Source of the DNA: Hyphomicrobiales bacterium
GTDB taxonomy: Bacteria > Pseudomonadota > Alphaproteobacteria > Rhizobiales > Aestuariivirgaceae
NCBI GenBank assembly: GCA_016710435.1
Contig: JADJVV010000001.1
Span: forward strand, 62,001-126,000
Length of the DNA stretch: 64,000 bases
Reading direction: 5' to 3'
Shown: positions 26,490 to 34,510 of the stretch, in pieces
Layout of the letters: each line of letters starts with the position of its first letter
Position numbering within the stretch: position 1 is the first letter of the stretch
Made by a program: the position numbers and the translations under genes
The notes under the pieces: model-generated
What the model saw: the letters and a program-made list of their open reading frames with translations, nothing else
Databases searched by the model: none
Told to the model about the DNA's origin: nothing

Positions 26490-27245
26490 TCAGCTCATCC
26501 AGCCCACAATCGCATCCCAGATCAGTTTGACCGAGACGATGAACAGCGCGATCTCGACCGCACGGAAGAAGATGCGCTCGGGAATGATCTTCGTCAGGCG
26601 GAATCCCGCCCAAGCGCCGAACAGCGCCACGGGTGCGAGGTAGAGGCACTTCTCCAGGCTTTGCAGATTGATCTGCCCCAGGAAGAAATAGGGCGGCAGC
26701 TTGAGCGCGTTGATGATGGTGAAGGTGATCGTCGCCGTGCCGGCATAGACCATCTTCTCCAGCCGCTGCGGCAGCACATACATCTGGAAGGGCGTGCCAC
26801 CGGCGTGGGCCACAAAACTGACAAAGCCGGTGATGATGCCCCAGAACAACCCACGCGGCACATCGGCGGGCTTCGGCTCGGTTGCGCGCCTGTTCTTGAA
26901 GATGAGATCGAACGTGTACCAGATGCCAATCAGGCCCACCATCAGCTTCACGAGTTCGTCGCTGTTGAAATGCGCCGTGGCCCAACCGATGCCGATGCCG
27001 ATGATCGCGGCAAAGCTGATGATCTTGATGTTCCACAGGTCGTAGTTCTTGCGGTAGAGCCAAAGGCCGTACCAGTCGCTGAGCACATAGAGCGGCAGCA
27101 GCAGCCCTGCGGCCACCACGGGCGAGATGACTTGCGACAGTACCGGTACGGCGAGAATGCCGATCCCCGGCACGCCACCCTTCGATGCGCCCACCAGAAA
27201 GGTGGCGATGACGGCCAGCACCCAGAAGAGAACGTCAGGAGACAT
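26490..27245 (-). CDS. TauE/SafE family sulfite/anion exporter
   Basis: A 251-residue protein (MSPDVLFWVLAVIATFLVG) with about eight hydrophobic helices arranged in two halves, each with the glycine-rich family motif: ASKGGVPGIGILAVPVL in the first half and GFVSFVAHAGGTPFQMYVL in the second. Such proteins export sulfite, sulfonates or other organic anions. The start at 27245 overlaps the UPF0303 stop by one base (TGATG), so both are one unit. Confidence 0.88.
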   Translation of the reverse strand: MSPDVLFWVLAVIATFLVGASKGGVPGIGILAVPVLSQVISPVVAAGLLLPLYVLSDWYGLWLYRKNYDLWNIKIISFAAIIGIGIGWATAHFNSDELVKLMVGLIGIWYTFDLIFKNRRATEPKPADVPRGLFWGIITGFVSFVAHAGGTPFQMYVLPQRLEKMVYAGTATITFTIINALKLPPYFFLGQINLQSLEKCLYLAPVALFGAWAGFRLTKIIPERIFFRAVEIALFIVSVKLIWDAIVGWMS

Positions 27246-27745
27246 CACGCGCCTTCGGGGCCCAGCGCTATTTCGGCCAGCGGCACGCCAAGGTGGGCGG
27301 CGAGGCATTCCACCACGAAATTGTGGTCGTCGCGCTGGGGCACGCCCGAGACCGTGACGACGCCCGCCACCACCCCGCCGATGCGGATGGGGAAGCCTCC
27401 GCCTGCGGGGGCATAGTCGATGGGGTTCATGCCGCGCGTCTGGTCAAAGGCCTTGCCGGATTGCTTGTATTCGAGCCCGACGCGATAGGATGCCGCCTCG
27501 AAGCGGTAGACGGTATTGACCTTGCGCCGCACCCAGTCGGCATTCTCCGGCGCCGAGCCCGGAAGTGCCGCATAGAACAGCGGCCGGATGCCGGTGCGGA
27601 TGTCGATGACGAAAGGTATCTTGCGTGACAGGGCAAGGTCACGCATCGCACTGCCGAGTTTCCATGCGGCGGCCTCGTCGAAGGTGGCAAAGCGCAGGCG
27701 CTCTTCCTGAAGCCGGATGCGCGCGATGTCATTTTCAATTGTCAT
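27245..27745 (-). CDS. UPF0303/HbpS-like (heme-degrading domain) protein
   Basis: A 166-residue protein of the YbR137W/UPF0303 family: ALSRKIPFVIDIRTGIRPLF, NADWVRRKVNTVYRFEAASY, and GGGFPIRIGGVVAGVVTVSGVP-type glycine end. The fold is related to GlcG/HbpS, which bind heme or cofactors. Its function is unknown. It is co-translated with the TauE exporter. Confidence 0.85.
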   Translation of the reverse strand: MTIENDIARIRLQEERLRFATFDEAAAWKLGSAMRDLALSRKIPFVIDIRTGIRPLFYAALPGSAPENADWVRRKVNTVYRFEAASYRVGLEYKQSGKAFDQTRGMNPIDYAPAGGGFPIRIGGVVAGVVTVSGVPQRDDHNFVVECLAAHLGVPLAEIALGPEGA

Positions 27746-27815
27746 GGTTCCGACTCCCTCGGGAAGGCGTTAAACCATGCCGCAACAGCCACAGGAAGAC
27801 CCGGGGGATACATTC

Positions 27816-28292
27816 ATGCGCAAGGCACTCATGTTCGCAGCACTGGCAATCGCCGGGCTTGCCCTGCCGGCTTCGGGCCAAGCCGCGGACTGCACCGGCA
27901 AAAGCGCGCACTACACGATGCCCGGTGCCGATGGCTTTGAACTGACGCTGGAACTCCGCCCCGAACCCCTCGCCTGGAGCGATCTCGACGTGGTGCTCAA
28001 GACACCGGCGCGCAAGTACCGCTACAGCCTCACGGCTTCCAACGGCTATTCCTACAATTACATGGCGCAGGAAGAACCGCCGCTCGACCCGGACGCCACG
28101 GAATCCGGCGATGCCGGCTCTTTCCGCATGTATCCGTTCGACGACAAGTTGACGCCGCTCGATCTTCCGCAATCCGCCAAGCCGGCTCCGGCCTACATCT
28201 TCGTGCCCGATCTCGGTGGTGCGTTGTGGTACGGAATCGAGCCGCGCGAATTCCTGCCCATCGACATGTGGCGGCTGAAGGACTGCGGCTGA
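27816..28292 (+). CDS. Secreted hypothetical protein
   Basis: A 158-residue protein with a signal peptide (MRKALMFAALAIAGLALPASG). The mature domain holds two cysteines (ADCTGKS near the start, KDCG at the end) that could form one disulfide, and the strand-rich pattern of a beta sandwich. CGGGGGATA precedes ATG 27816. No family recognised. Confidence 0.72.
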   Translation: MRKALMFAALAIAGLALPASGQAADCTGKSAHYTMPGADGFELTLELRPEPLAWSDLDVVLKTPARKYRYSLTASNGYSYNYMAQEEPPLDPDATESGDAGSFRMYPFDDKLTPLDLPQSAKPAPAYIFVPDLGGALWYGIEPREFLPIDMWRLKDCG

Positions 28293-28296
28293 CGGA

Positions 28297-28704
28297 TCAG
28301 GCCATCGCCTCAGCCTGGGCATCGAAGGCGTCCCGCGCCGCACGAATGTCGGGGTGATGCTGCGCCGACCATTCCGCCAGCAGGCCCAATGCGCCCTGCA
28401 GGGACTGGCCCATGGGTGTCAGTGAATATTCCACCTGTGGCGGCGTGGACGGGATCACCTTGCGGGCAATGAACCCGTCGCGCTGCAGCTTGCGCAGCGT
28501 CTCCGTGAGCATGCGCTGGGAAATGTCGTCGATCTCCCGGCGCAACATGCCGAAGCGCTTGGTTCCGTCGCGCAGCGACAGGAGAACCAGGGAACTCCAC
28601 TTGTCGCCCACCCGGTCCAGGACATCCCGGATCGGACAGGCCGCGTTCAAGGCAGCCGACTGCCGGTAGCCATTGCCCGGCCCGCTCACCTGCGTGGTCT
28701 CCAT
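28297..28704 (-). CDS. HxlR family regulator (YtfH/QorR type)
   Basis: A 135-residue winged-helix repressor: CPIRDVLDRVGDKWSSLVLL, SLRDGTKRFGMLRREIDDIS, QRMLTETLRKLQRDGFIARK and the HxlR recognition pattern VEYSLTPMGQSLQGAL. An N-terminal Cys (NAACPIRD) is the redox-sensing residue of QorR/HypR relatives. It is divergent from the qorB-like gene, as ytfH is from ytfG in E. coli, so it likely represses it in response to oxidised or electrophilic quinones. Confidence 0.92.
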   Translation of the reverse strand: METTQVSGPGNGYRQSAALNAACPIRDVLDRVGDKWSSLVLLSLRDGTKRFGMLRREIDDISQRMLTETLRKLQRDGFIARKVIPSTPPQVEYSLTPMGQSLQGALGLLAEWSAQHHPDIRAARDAFDAQAEAMA

Positions 28705-28774
28705 CTCCTGGTTCCCTTTCCGTAACTATGGGCAGCAAAACTGCCGTCTTGCGCCTTTTCACCAACACAATAAA

Positions 28775-28789
28775 TGAGACTTACTCTCA
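28775..28789. promoter_or_regulatory. Candidate HxlR operator between regulator and qorB
   Basis: Perfect inverted repeat TGAGA (28775-28779), CTTAC, TCTCA (28785-28789), placed 28 bases before the qorB start in the 113-base divergent region. Confidence 0.5.
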
Positions 28790-28817
28790 AAAAGAGATCA
28801 CATCAAGGAGAAGTCTC

Positions 28818-29699
28818 ATGTATCTCGTCACAGGCGCATCGGGCCAGTTTGGCCGGGCCACCCTCCAGCACCTGCTGGAAACCTATCATGTTCCCCCGAG
28901 CCAGATCATCGCCGTCAGCCGCGATCCGGCGAAGCTCGCCACGCTCGCGGCCAAGGGCGTCACCGTGCGCAAGGGATCTTTCGACGACGAAGCCGCTCTG
29001 GCCGGCGCCTTCAAGGGCGCGACCCGCCTGCTCCTCATTTCGACCGACAGCCTCGACAAGCCGGGCCAGCGACTCGAACAGCACCTCGCCGCCGTGCGCG
29101 CCGCGAAGAAGGCCGGCGTCGGTCACGTGCTCTATGTCTCGCTGCAGAAAGCCGACACCTCAGCCGTCTCCTTCGCGCCCGATCATGTCGGCACCGAGAA
29201 GGCCATCGTGGCCGCCGGCTTCAAGGGACACACGTTCCTGCGCAACAGCTGGTACTTCGAGAACATCTTCCACGCGCTTCCCGGGGCGCTGAAATCCGGC
29301 ACGCAGTTTTCGGCCGCTGGCCATGGCGGCATCGCCCACATCAGCCGCGACGACCTCGCCCGCGCCGCAGCCGCCGCCCTCGTCTCGGCAAAGGACGGTG
29401 CCACCACCTACACGCTCACCGGCCCCCGCGAATACACCACCGACACGGTTGCGGCCCTCGTGAGCAAGGCCACCGCAAAGCCGCTCACTGTGGTGCATGT
29501 CCCCGTGGAAGGATTGGTGCAAGGCATGACCGGCGCTGGACTGCCGGAGCCTCTGGCGCGGGTGTTTGCATCCTTCGACGACAACATCGCGCGCGGTGGA
29601 TTGGCAGGCGTGACGGCGGACTACAAGTCGCTCACGGGACAGGAGCCGGAAACATTCGAGTCGTGGTTGGCCCGCAACAGCCAGGCCCTTGCGGCCTGA
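28818..29699 (+). CDS. qorB: NmrA/SDR-type NAD(P)H quinone oxidoreductase
   Basis: A 293-residue atypical short-chain dehydrogenase: N-terminal Rossmann GASGQFGRATLQHLL, AVSRDPAKL, VRKGSFDDEAALAGAFKG, and the NmrA-like Tyr/Asn region FLRNSWYFENIF. E. coli QorB (YtfG), 286 residues, reduces quinones and pairs with the divergent ytfH regulator, the same arrangement as here. AAGGAGAAGTCTC is the ribosome site. A stem-loop follows the stop. Confidence 0.88.
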   Translation: MYLVTGASGQFGRATLQHLLETYHVPPSQIIAVSRDPAKLATLAAKGVTVRKGSFDDEAALAGAFKGATRLLLISTDSLDKPGQRLEQHLAAVRAAKKAGVGHVLYVSLQKADTSAVSFAPDHVGTEKAIVAAGFKGHTFLRNSWYFENIFHALPGALKSGTQFSAAGHGGIAHISRDDLARAAAAALVSAKDGATTYTLTGPREYTTDTVAALVSKATAKPLTVVHVPVEGLVQGMTGAGLPEPLARVFASFDDNIARGGLAGVTADYKSLTGQEPETFESWLARNSQALAA

Positions 29700-29725
29700 G
29701 CCAGACGTTCGCTCAAACGAAAACA

Positions 29726-29751
29726 CAAGGCGCCGCGAAAACGGCGCCTTG
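29726..29751 (+). terminator. Hairpin terminator behind qorB
   Basis: CAAGGCGCCG, loop CGAAAA, CGGCGCCTTG. The T-run is absent (GCGCTTG), so efficiency is uncertain. It can serve both converging genes. Confidence 0.65.
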
Positions 29752-29769
29752 CGCTTGATGGGTGGAACC

Positions 29770-30471
29770 TCAGGGCGCTGACGGCTTCCGGCCGAGGAGC
29801 TTGTGACCGATGTCCACGAGCGAGGCCGCGACCTTTTCCATGTCTTCGGCACGTTCGTCCTCGATCTCGGCGCGCCACTGGGCGATGCGCTGCTCAAGCG
29901 AGTCGAGCGAGGCCGTCTGCGCCTTCTCGAACAGGCTGCGGGATTCGGTGCGCGACGTCTGCACGCTGGCCGAAAGTTCGCGGATGGCGCGCTGGGTATC
30001 GTCCTCGGTTTCCTGCAGGCTTTCGCGCAGGGTGGAGGTGAGGATCTTCACCTTCACGTCGAATTCGTCGCGCAGCTTCACCACCGCTTCCTCGAAGGCG
30101 AGGCGCGTGGCGGCCTTCTCGGCTTCCGCCTGCTGCATCAACGTGTCGATGCGCTCGCTCAGCACGTCGAACTTGCCGCGCAGGTCGGCCGTTTCGGCGC
30201 CCACGTCATCCAGTCCGGATTCGATCTCCGCGAACTTGCCGCGGTTGAAGGTGTCCTGCTCATCGAGAATGTCGAGCAGTTCCTCGAAGCGCGCTTCGGA
30301 AAGACGTTGATGCGGGCCGATGAGCAACTCACGCAATTGCGTGAGCACAGCTTCACCGCCGCGCGTGATGGTGAGAGTATCGCGGAGAGCCTCCTTTACA
30401 CGAAGGCCGCCCTGGCCTTTCGCCTTCTTGGGACCGCGGGATGGAAACGACAACACATCTGGCTGACTCAT
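29770..30471 (-). CDS. Coiled-coil protein, soluble
   Basis: A 233-residue highly charged protein starting MSQPDVLSFPSRGPKKAKGQ. From about residue 50 it is dominated by heptad-like helices (ADLRGKFDVLSERIDTLMQQ, FEEAVVKLRDEFDVKVKILT), consistent with a long coiled coil. A GCGAGGTAAGTCAT ribosome site precedes ATG 30471. No enzymatic motif is visible; a structural or scaffolding role is plausible. Confidence 0.72.
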   Translation of the reverse strand: MSQPDVLSFPSRGPKKAKGQGGLRVKEALRDTLTITRGGEAVLTQLRELLIGPHQRLSEARFEELLDILDEQDTFNRGKFAEIESGLDDVGAETADLRGKFDVLSERIDTLMQQAEAEKAATRLAFEEAVVKLRDEFDVKVKILTSTLRESLQETEDDTQRAIRELSASVQTSRTESRSLFEKAQTASLDSLEQRIAQWRAEIEDERAEDMEKVAASLVDIGHKLLGRKPSAP

Positions 30472-30867
30472 ATGACTTACCTCGCAAGGGCCGTCCCAAG
30501 ACAAGGTGCTTGACCCCACCACAATGTCCGGGCCCTGCAACTCAACACACGTTCGCCGTCGTCGATCGACTATGGGAGGAGCGAGGGTCGGGCGGAAGCG
30601 AAAGATTAAGAGAAGGTTAATGCCCCGCCTGCCCCGTCCATCCCTGACGGAGAGCGAAAAATCAAATGACCGGAATGCGGCGGTTCTGTGGTCTCCCGCC
30701 CCCGGGGGGAGCAGAAAAAAGCCTGCAACCCAAGCGGTTTAGGAGACCCAGCCCACAGAATAGGCGAACACTTGGCCAGCCACGTCCGGGCCCGTCATCG
30801 GCCTCGCTCACCAATGCCCGACATCCTCGGTGGCGAAAACAAATTCGGGAGCACCCCTTGAAAGCAC
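30472..30867. other. 396-base gap without recognised gene
   Basis: Nothing convincing is coded here. It contains the leader of the coiled-coil gene, a CCCGCCCCCGGGGGG run at about 30699, and a GC-rich stretch. The right end leads to the PadR-type operator before the DUF2852 gene. Confidence 0.5.
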
Positions 30868-30886
30868 TATCTTAAGATATATCTTA
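30868..30886. promoter_or_regulatory. Overlapping palindromes, candidate PadR operator
   Basis: TATCTTAAGATA (30868-30879) and TAAGATATATCTTA (30873-30886) are both perfect palindromes; together they read as TATCTTA, AGATA, TATCTTA, a direct repeat with 12-base period. The element is 14 bases before the DUF2852 start, and the operon's third-of-a-turn symmetric AT-rich DNA fits autoregulation by the PadR protein coded downstream. Confidence 0.6.
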
Positions 30887-30900
30887 CGCACTGTCGTAAC

Positions 30901-31401
30901 ATGAAAGGACCCCTGCAAATGACGACCGATACTGACTCCGCCGCCAACCCCCGCAAATCGTGGGAAGATCGCCGCAACGGCTGGAGTGACCGCGACTACT
31001 TCGCCTGGGCCAAGGCCCCCGGCATCAATCCCATGAAGGTTGCCGCCGTGGTGGCGGGCTTCGCCATCTTCCCGCCGTTGGGTGTGGCAGCGCTCGTCTA
31101 CTTCGTCTGGAAAAGCCGCCGGGCCTCTGGCTGGGATCCGGCCTATGCTGCCGGACCGGGCTTCGGCTCTCCCGGTCATCACCGCCACTGCAGCCGCGGA
31201 CGCGGCCGCTGGACCGGAAATGCCGCCTTCGACGAGCACCAGGCCGATGTGATGCAGAACCTGCGCGCCGAACGCGACGCCTTCCGCACCTTCCGCCAGG
31301 AGCAGCGCCGCAAGCGCGACCAGGAGGCCTATGACGGCTTCCGCGCCACGCAAGGCCCTGCCGGCGAAACCCCTGCCCCCGCGGCGCCGACGCAGGACTG
31401 A
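30901..31401 (+). CDS. DUF2852 family membrane protein
   Basis: A 166-residue protein (or 160 from ATG 30919, MTTDTDSAANPRK). It has the DUF2852 pattern WSDRDYFAWAKAPGINPMKV, then one membrane helix (VAAVVAGFAIFPPLGVAALVY) and a basic, charged tail with RAERDAFRTFRQEQRRKRDQ. DUF2852 is found in alphaproteobacteria beside PadR regulators, as here (gap of 84 bases). Function unknown. An AAAGGACCCCTGCAA sequence precedes ATG 30919, favouring that start slightly. Confidence 0.85.
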   Translation: MKGPLQMTTDTDSAANPRKSWEDRRNGWSDRDYFAWAKAPGINPMKVAAVVAGFAIFPPLGVAALVYFVWKSRRASGWDPAYAAGPGFGSPGHHRHCSRGRGRWTGNAAFDEHQADVMQNLRAERDAFRTFRQEQRRKRDQEAYDGFRATQGPAGETPAPAAPTQD

Positions 31402-31485
31402 CGGCATCGGGCGTTGAGGCATCTCACCGAAACAGCTACCCTGCGCTGCCACAGCGGCGCAGGGCCAACGGCATTCAGGACCACG

Positions 31486-32076
31486 ATGAAAGACAAGGGC
31501 AAGACAGGCTGCGGACCCCGCTGGGGCTGGGCCCGCCACCGTGAAGCGGGCGGGTGGTCACCGCCCTGGGCCCGAGGCTTCGGCTTCGGCGGACCAGGCG
31601 GCGGCCCGCGCAGTCCGCGCCTCTTCGGCCAGGGTGACCTCCGCCTGCTGCTGCTCGCCCTCATCGCCGACAAGCCCTCGCACGGATATGATCTGATCCG
31701 CACCATCGAAGCGCGCTTCAACGGCAGCTACGCGCCGAGCGCCGGCACCGTCTATCCCACCCTCACGCTGCTGGAAGAGCAGGACCTCATTGCCGTAACG
31801 GCCGACGGCGGCGCCAAGAAATCCTACGCCGCGACAGCCAAAGGCCTCAGCCACCTTGAAGAACACGCAGAGGCCGTGAAGGCGCTGATGACGCGGATCG
31901 ACATCATGGCCGAAGGCGGCGGCGGCGGCCCGCCCTCTCCCCTCATCATGCATGCCATCCACACGTTGCGTGCCGCCATCATGTCACGCGCGGGCGCGGG
32001 CGCGGATGAACAGCAGCGCGTCCGTGACATCATCGAACGCGCCGCCCGCGAGATCATGGGCGGGAAGCAGGATTAA
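31486..32076 (+). CDS. PadR family transcriptional regulator
   Basis: A 196-residue regulator with a Gly/Trp/Pro-rich N-terminal extension (about residues 1-45) and then the PadR winged helix: LRLLLLALIADKPSHGYDLI, GSYAPSAGTVYPTLTLLEEQ and SYAATAKGLSHLEEH. The start follows CAGGACCACG. It is in the DUF2852 operon and probably binds the palindromes upstream of that gene. The last bases overlap the convergent cax gene's end by four. Confidence 0.92.
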   Translation: MKDKGKTGCGPRWGWARHREAGGWSPPWARGFGFGGPGGGPRSPRLFGQGDLRLLLLALIADKPSHGYDLIRTIEARFNGSYAPSAGTVYPTLTLLEEQDLIAVTADGGAKKSYAATAKGLSHLEEHAEAVKALMTRIDIMAEGGGGGPPSPLIMHAIHTLRAAIMSRAGAGADEQQRVRDIIERAAREIMGGKQD

Positions 32077-33134
32077 GGCAGGAAGAAGAAAGCAAGCGCC
32101 AGCAGCAGGTAGACGCCCAGCAGCATGGCCCCTTCCAGCCAGTTGGTTTCACCATCGCGCGTGACGCTGGCGGTGATCAGCGTGGCGCCGATCAGGGCCA
32201 CCAGTTCCAGCGGGCGGTGCACCACGAGGTCCATGGGAGTGCCGAGCAGATAGGACGCAATCACCAGCACCGGCGCCACCAGCAGCGCGATCTGGATCGT
32301 GGCGCCAAGCGCGATCTGGATGGCCAGGTCGAGCTTGTTCTTGATGGCGAAGACGCTCGCTGCATGTTCCGCCGCATTGCCGATGATCGGAATGATGATG
32401 AGGCCGGCGAAGACTTCCGACAGGCCAAGCCGCGCGCTGAAACCTTCCAGCGCCCCCACCAGGACTTCCGAAAGCCAGGCCACGGCCAGCGTCGCCACCG
32501 CCAGCGTGGCGATGCCCCGGCTCACCGGCCAGACCTCACCCTCATGCTCGTCGTCGCTCCCCGACAGCAGGTCGCGGTGGGTGAACAGGCTGAAGATGAT
32601 GTTGCAGGCGTAGAGACCGATCAGCACGAAACTCGCGGCCAGTGAAAATTTCTCGTCGCTGATCAGGGCCTGCGCCGGAGACACGCCCGCCACGCGTTCG
32701 CTCACGTCGAAGATGGCCGGCACCATGAAGGCAATCATCACGATCAGCAGCAGGCTGGCGAGCGAACCCGCAGCGTTCTTGTTGAAGATCTGCATCTTGT
32801 GGCGAAGCCCGCCGAGGAACAGCGCAAGGCCCAGCACCAGCAGGAGGTTGGCGATCATGGAGCCCGTGATGGAGGCCTTCACCACCTCGACCTTGCCCGC
32901 CCGCAAGGCGAAAAAGGCAATGATGAGTTCCGTGGCATTGCCGAAGGTCGCGTTCAGCAACCCGCCACCCGTGGGGCCGGTGCGCACCGCAAGGTTCTCG
33001 GTTGCCTCGCCCATCAGCGCCGCCACCGGAATGATCGACAGCGCCGCAACGATGAACAGCCACATGTCGCCCGCATGAAGCCAATACTCCATGAAGGCCG
33101 TGACCGGAATGAACACCAGCAACCACTTCAACAT
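32073..33134 (-). CDS. cax: Ca2+/H+ antiporter (CaCA family)
   Basis: A 353-residue inner-membrane exchanger with about eleven helices in two homologous halves. Both alpha-repeats are visible: GGLLNATFGNATELIIAFFA (about 83-102) and GLIIIPIIGNAAEHAASVFA (about 253-272), the GNATE and GNAAEH ion-binding signatures of Cax proteins. It exports calcium against protons. ATG 33134 is chosen over GTG 33137. Its 3' end meets the PadR gene. Confidence 0.92.
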   Translation of the reverse strand: MLKWLLVFIPVTAFMEYWLHAGDMWLFIVAALSIIPVAALMGEATENLAVRTGPTGGGLLNATFGNATELIIAFFALRAGKVEVVKASITGSMIANLLLVLGLALFLGGLRHKMQIFNKNAAGSLASLLLIVMIAFMVPAIFDVSERVAGVSPAQALISDEKFSLAASFVLIGLYACNIIFSLFTHRDLLSGSDDEHEGEVWPVSRGIATLAVATLAVAWLSEVLVGALEGFSARLGLSEVFAGLIIIPIIGNAAEHAASVFAIKNKLDLAIQIALGATIQIALLVAPVLVIASYLLGTPMDLVVHRPLELVALIGATLITASVTRDGETNWLEGAMLLGVYLLLALAFFFLP

Positions 33135-33193
33135 CACGAATCCCCCGAACCGCCTGTGGTGGACAGAGTGTTAGGCGATTACGGCACCAAATG

Positions 33194-33223
33194 AAAAGGC
33201 CGCCCCGATTGGGACGGCCTTTT
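33194..33223. terminator. Strong bidirectional hairpin between cax promoter and ilvC tail
   Basis: AAAAGGCCG (33194-33202), loop of twelve bases, CGGCCTTTT (33215-33223), followed by GCAT. Symmetric A and T runs let it work in both directions; it would end transcripts coming from ilvC. Confidence 0.85.
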
Positions 33224-33267
33224 GCATTCTTTTCGGATCACCGGGGCAGTCCCGGTGACAAGCAGCT

Positions 33268-33320
33268 GCGGCCTAGTTCCTCGCCTTGTCCACCAGATTG
33301 TTCTTGGCGATCAGGCATCA
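33268..33320 (-). repeat. Duplicate of the ilvC 3' end
   Basis: Bases 33268-33312 match 33378-33422 (end of ilvC) at 42 of 45 positions and include a stop codon in the same place. In the ilvC frame this copy reads IAKNNLVDKARN and stop, against IAKNKLVDKARN in the gene; the Ala-Arg codons differ synonymously. Directly after the copy a hairpin GGCATCACGC/GCGTGATGCC stands at 33314-33336, followed by CTTTCTT. Confidence 0.85.
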
Positions 33321-33382
33321 CGCGCCGCGTGATGCCCTTTCTTCAATGCTGAATCGCCCCGCGACCAAGCGTGTCGGGCGGC

Positions 33383-34402
33383 CTAGTTCCGTGCCTTGTC
33401 CACCAGCTTGTTCTTGGCGATCCAGGGCATCATGGCGCGGAGCTTTTCGCCCACGGCTTCAATCTGGTGCCCATCGTTCATGCGGCGGATGCCCTTGAAG
33501 CGGGCGCCACCGGCCTTCCATTCCTGCATCCACTGGCTGGTGAACTTGCCGGTCTGGATGTCGTGCAGAACGCGCTTCATTTCCTTCTTCGTCTCGTCGG
33601 TGATGATGCGCGGGCCGGTCACGTACTCGCCCCACTCGGCGGTGTTCGAGATCGAGTAGTTCATGTTGGCGATGCCGCCTTCATAGATGAGGTCGACGAT
33701 GAGCTTCACTTCGTGCAGGCACTCGAAGTAGGCCATCTCGGGGGCATAGCCCGCCTCGACCAGCGTTTCGAAGCCGGCGCGGATCAGTTCCACGAGGCCG
33801 CCGCAGAGGACGACCTGCTCGCCGAACAGGTCGGTTTCGCATTCTTCCTTGAACGTCGTCTCGATGACGCCCGAACGTCCGCCGCCCACGCCGCAGGCGT
33901 AGGAGAGCGCGATGTCATGGGCATTGCCCGAGGCGTCGTTGTGGATGGCGATGAGGCAGGGCACGCCGCCGCCCTTCTGGTATTCGCCGCGCACCGTGTG
34001 GCCGGGGCCCTTCGGCGCGATCATGATCACGTCGATGGTCTTCTTCGGCTCGATCAGGTTGAAGTGCACGTTGAGGCCGTGGGCGAAGGCAATCGCCGCA
34101 CCGTCACGGATGTTGGGGGCGATGTCGTCGCGCCAGATGTCGGCCTGGAGTTCGTCGGGCGTGGCCATCATCATCACGTCGGCCCACTTGGCGGCGTCGG
34201 CGACGGTCATCACCTTGAGGCCGTCGGCTTCCACCTTCTTGGCGGTGGGCGACCCCTTCTTGAGGCCCACGGCCAGTTCCTTGGCACCGGAATCCTTGAG
34301 GTTCAGCGCATGGGCGCGGCCCTGCGAGCCGTAGCCGATGATGGCGACCTTCTTGCCCTTGATCAGGTTCACATCCGCATCGCGGTCATAATATACGCGC
34401 AT
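33383..34402 (-). CDS. ilvC: Ketol-acid reductoisomerase (class I)
   Basis: A 339-residue enzyme that isomerises and reduces acetolactate in isoleucine and valine synthesis. The Rossmann loop GYGSQGRAHALNLKDSG suits NADPH, FAHGLNVHF and AIHNDASGNA are family sequences, and FGEQVVLCGGLVELIRAGFE and SNTAEWG contain the metal Glu residues. The start at 34402 (MRVYYDRDADV) is the usual one. A duplicate of its last 45 bases lies 110 bases behind its own end. Confidence 0.97.
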   Translation of the reverse strand: MRVYYDRDADVNLIKGKKVAIIGYGSQGRAHALNLKDSGAKELAVGLKKGSPTAKKVEADGLKVMTVADAAKWADVMMMATPDELQADIWRDDIAPNIRDGAAIAFAHGLNVHFNLIEPKKTIDVIMIAPKGPGHTVRGEYQKGGGVPCLIAIHNDASGNAHDIALSYACGVGGGRSGVIETTFKEECETDLFGEQVVLCGGLVELIRAGFETLVEAGYAPEMAYFECLHEVKLIVDLIYEGGIANMNYSISNTAEWGEYVTGPRIITDETKKEMKRVLHDIQTGKFTSQWMQEWKAGGARFKGIRRMNDGHQIEAVGEKLRAMMPWIAKNKLVDKARN

Positions 34403-34510
34403 ATCCCAAGCCCTTTTTGAATGGATTTCGTGGCAGCGCTTAGCGGGACGCAAGCCACAAGGCAAGGTGGTTTCAAGGCACCCCTGACCAGCGCCCGCCC
34501 GCGCAGGCGA

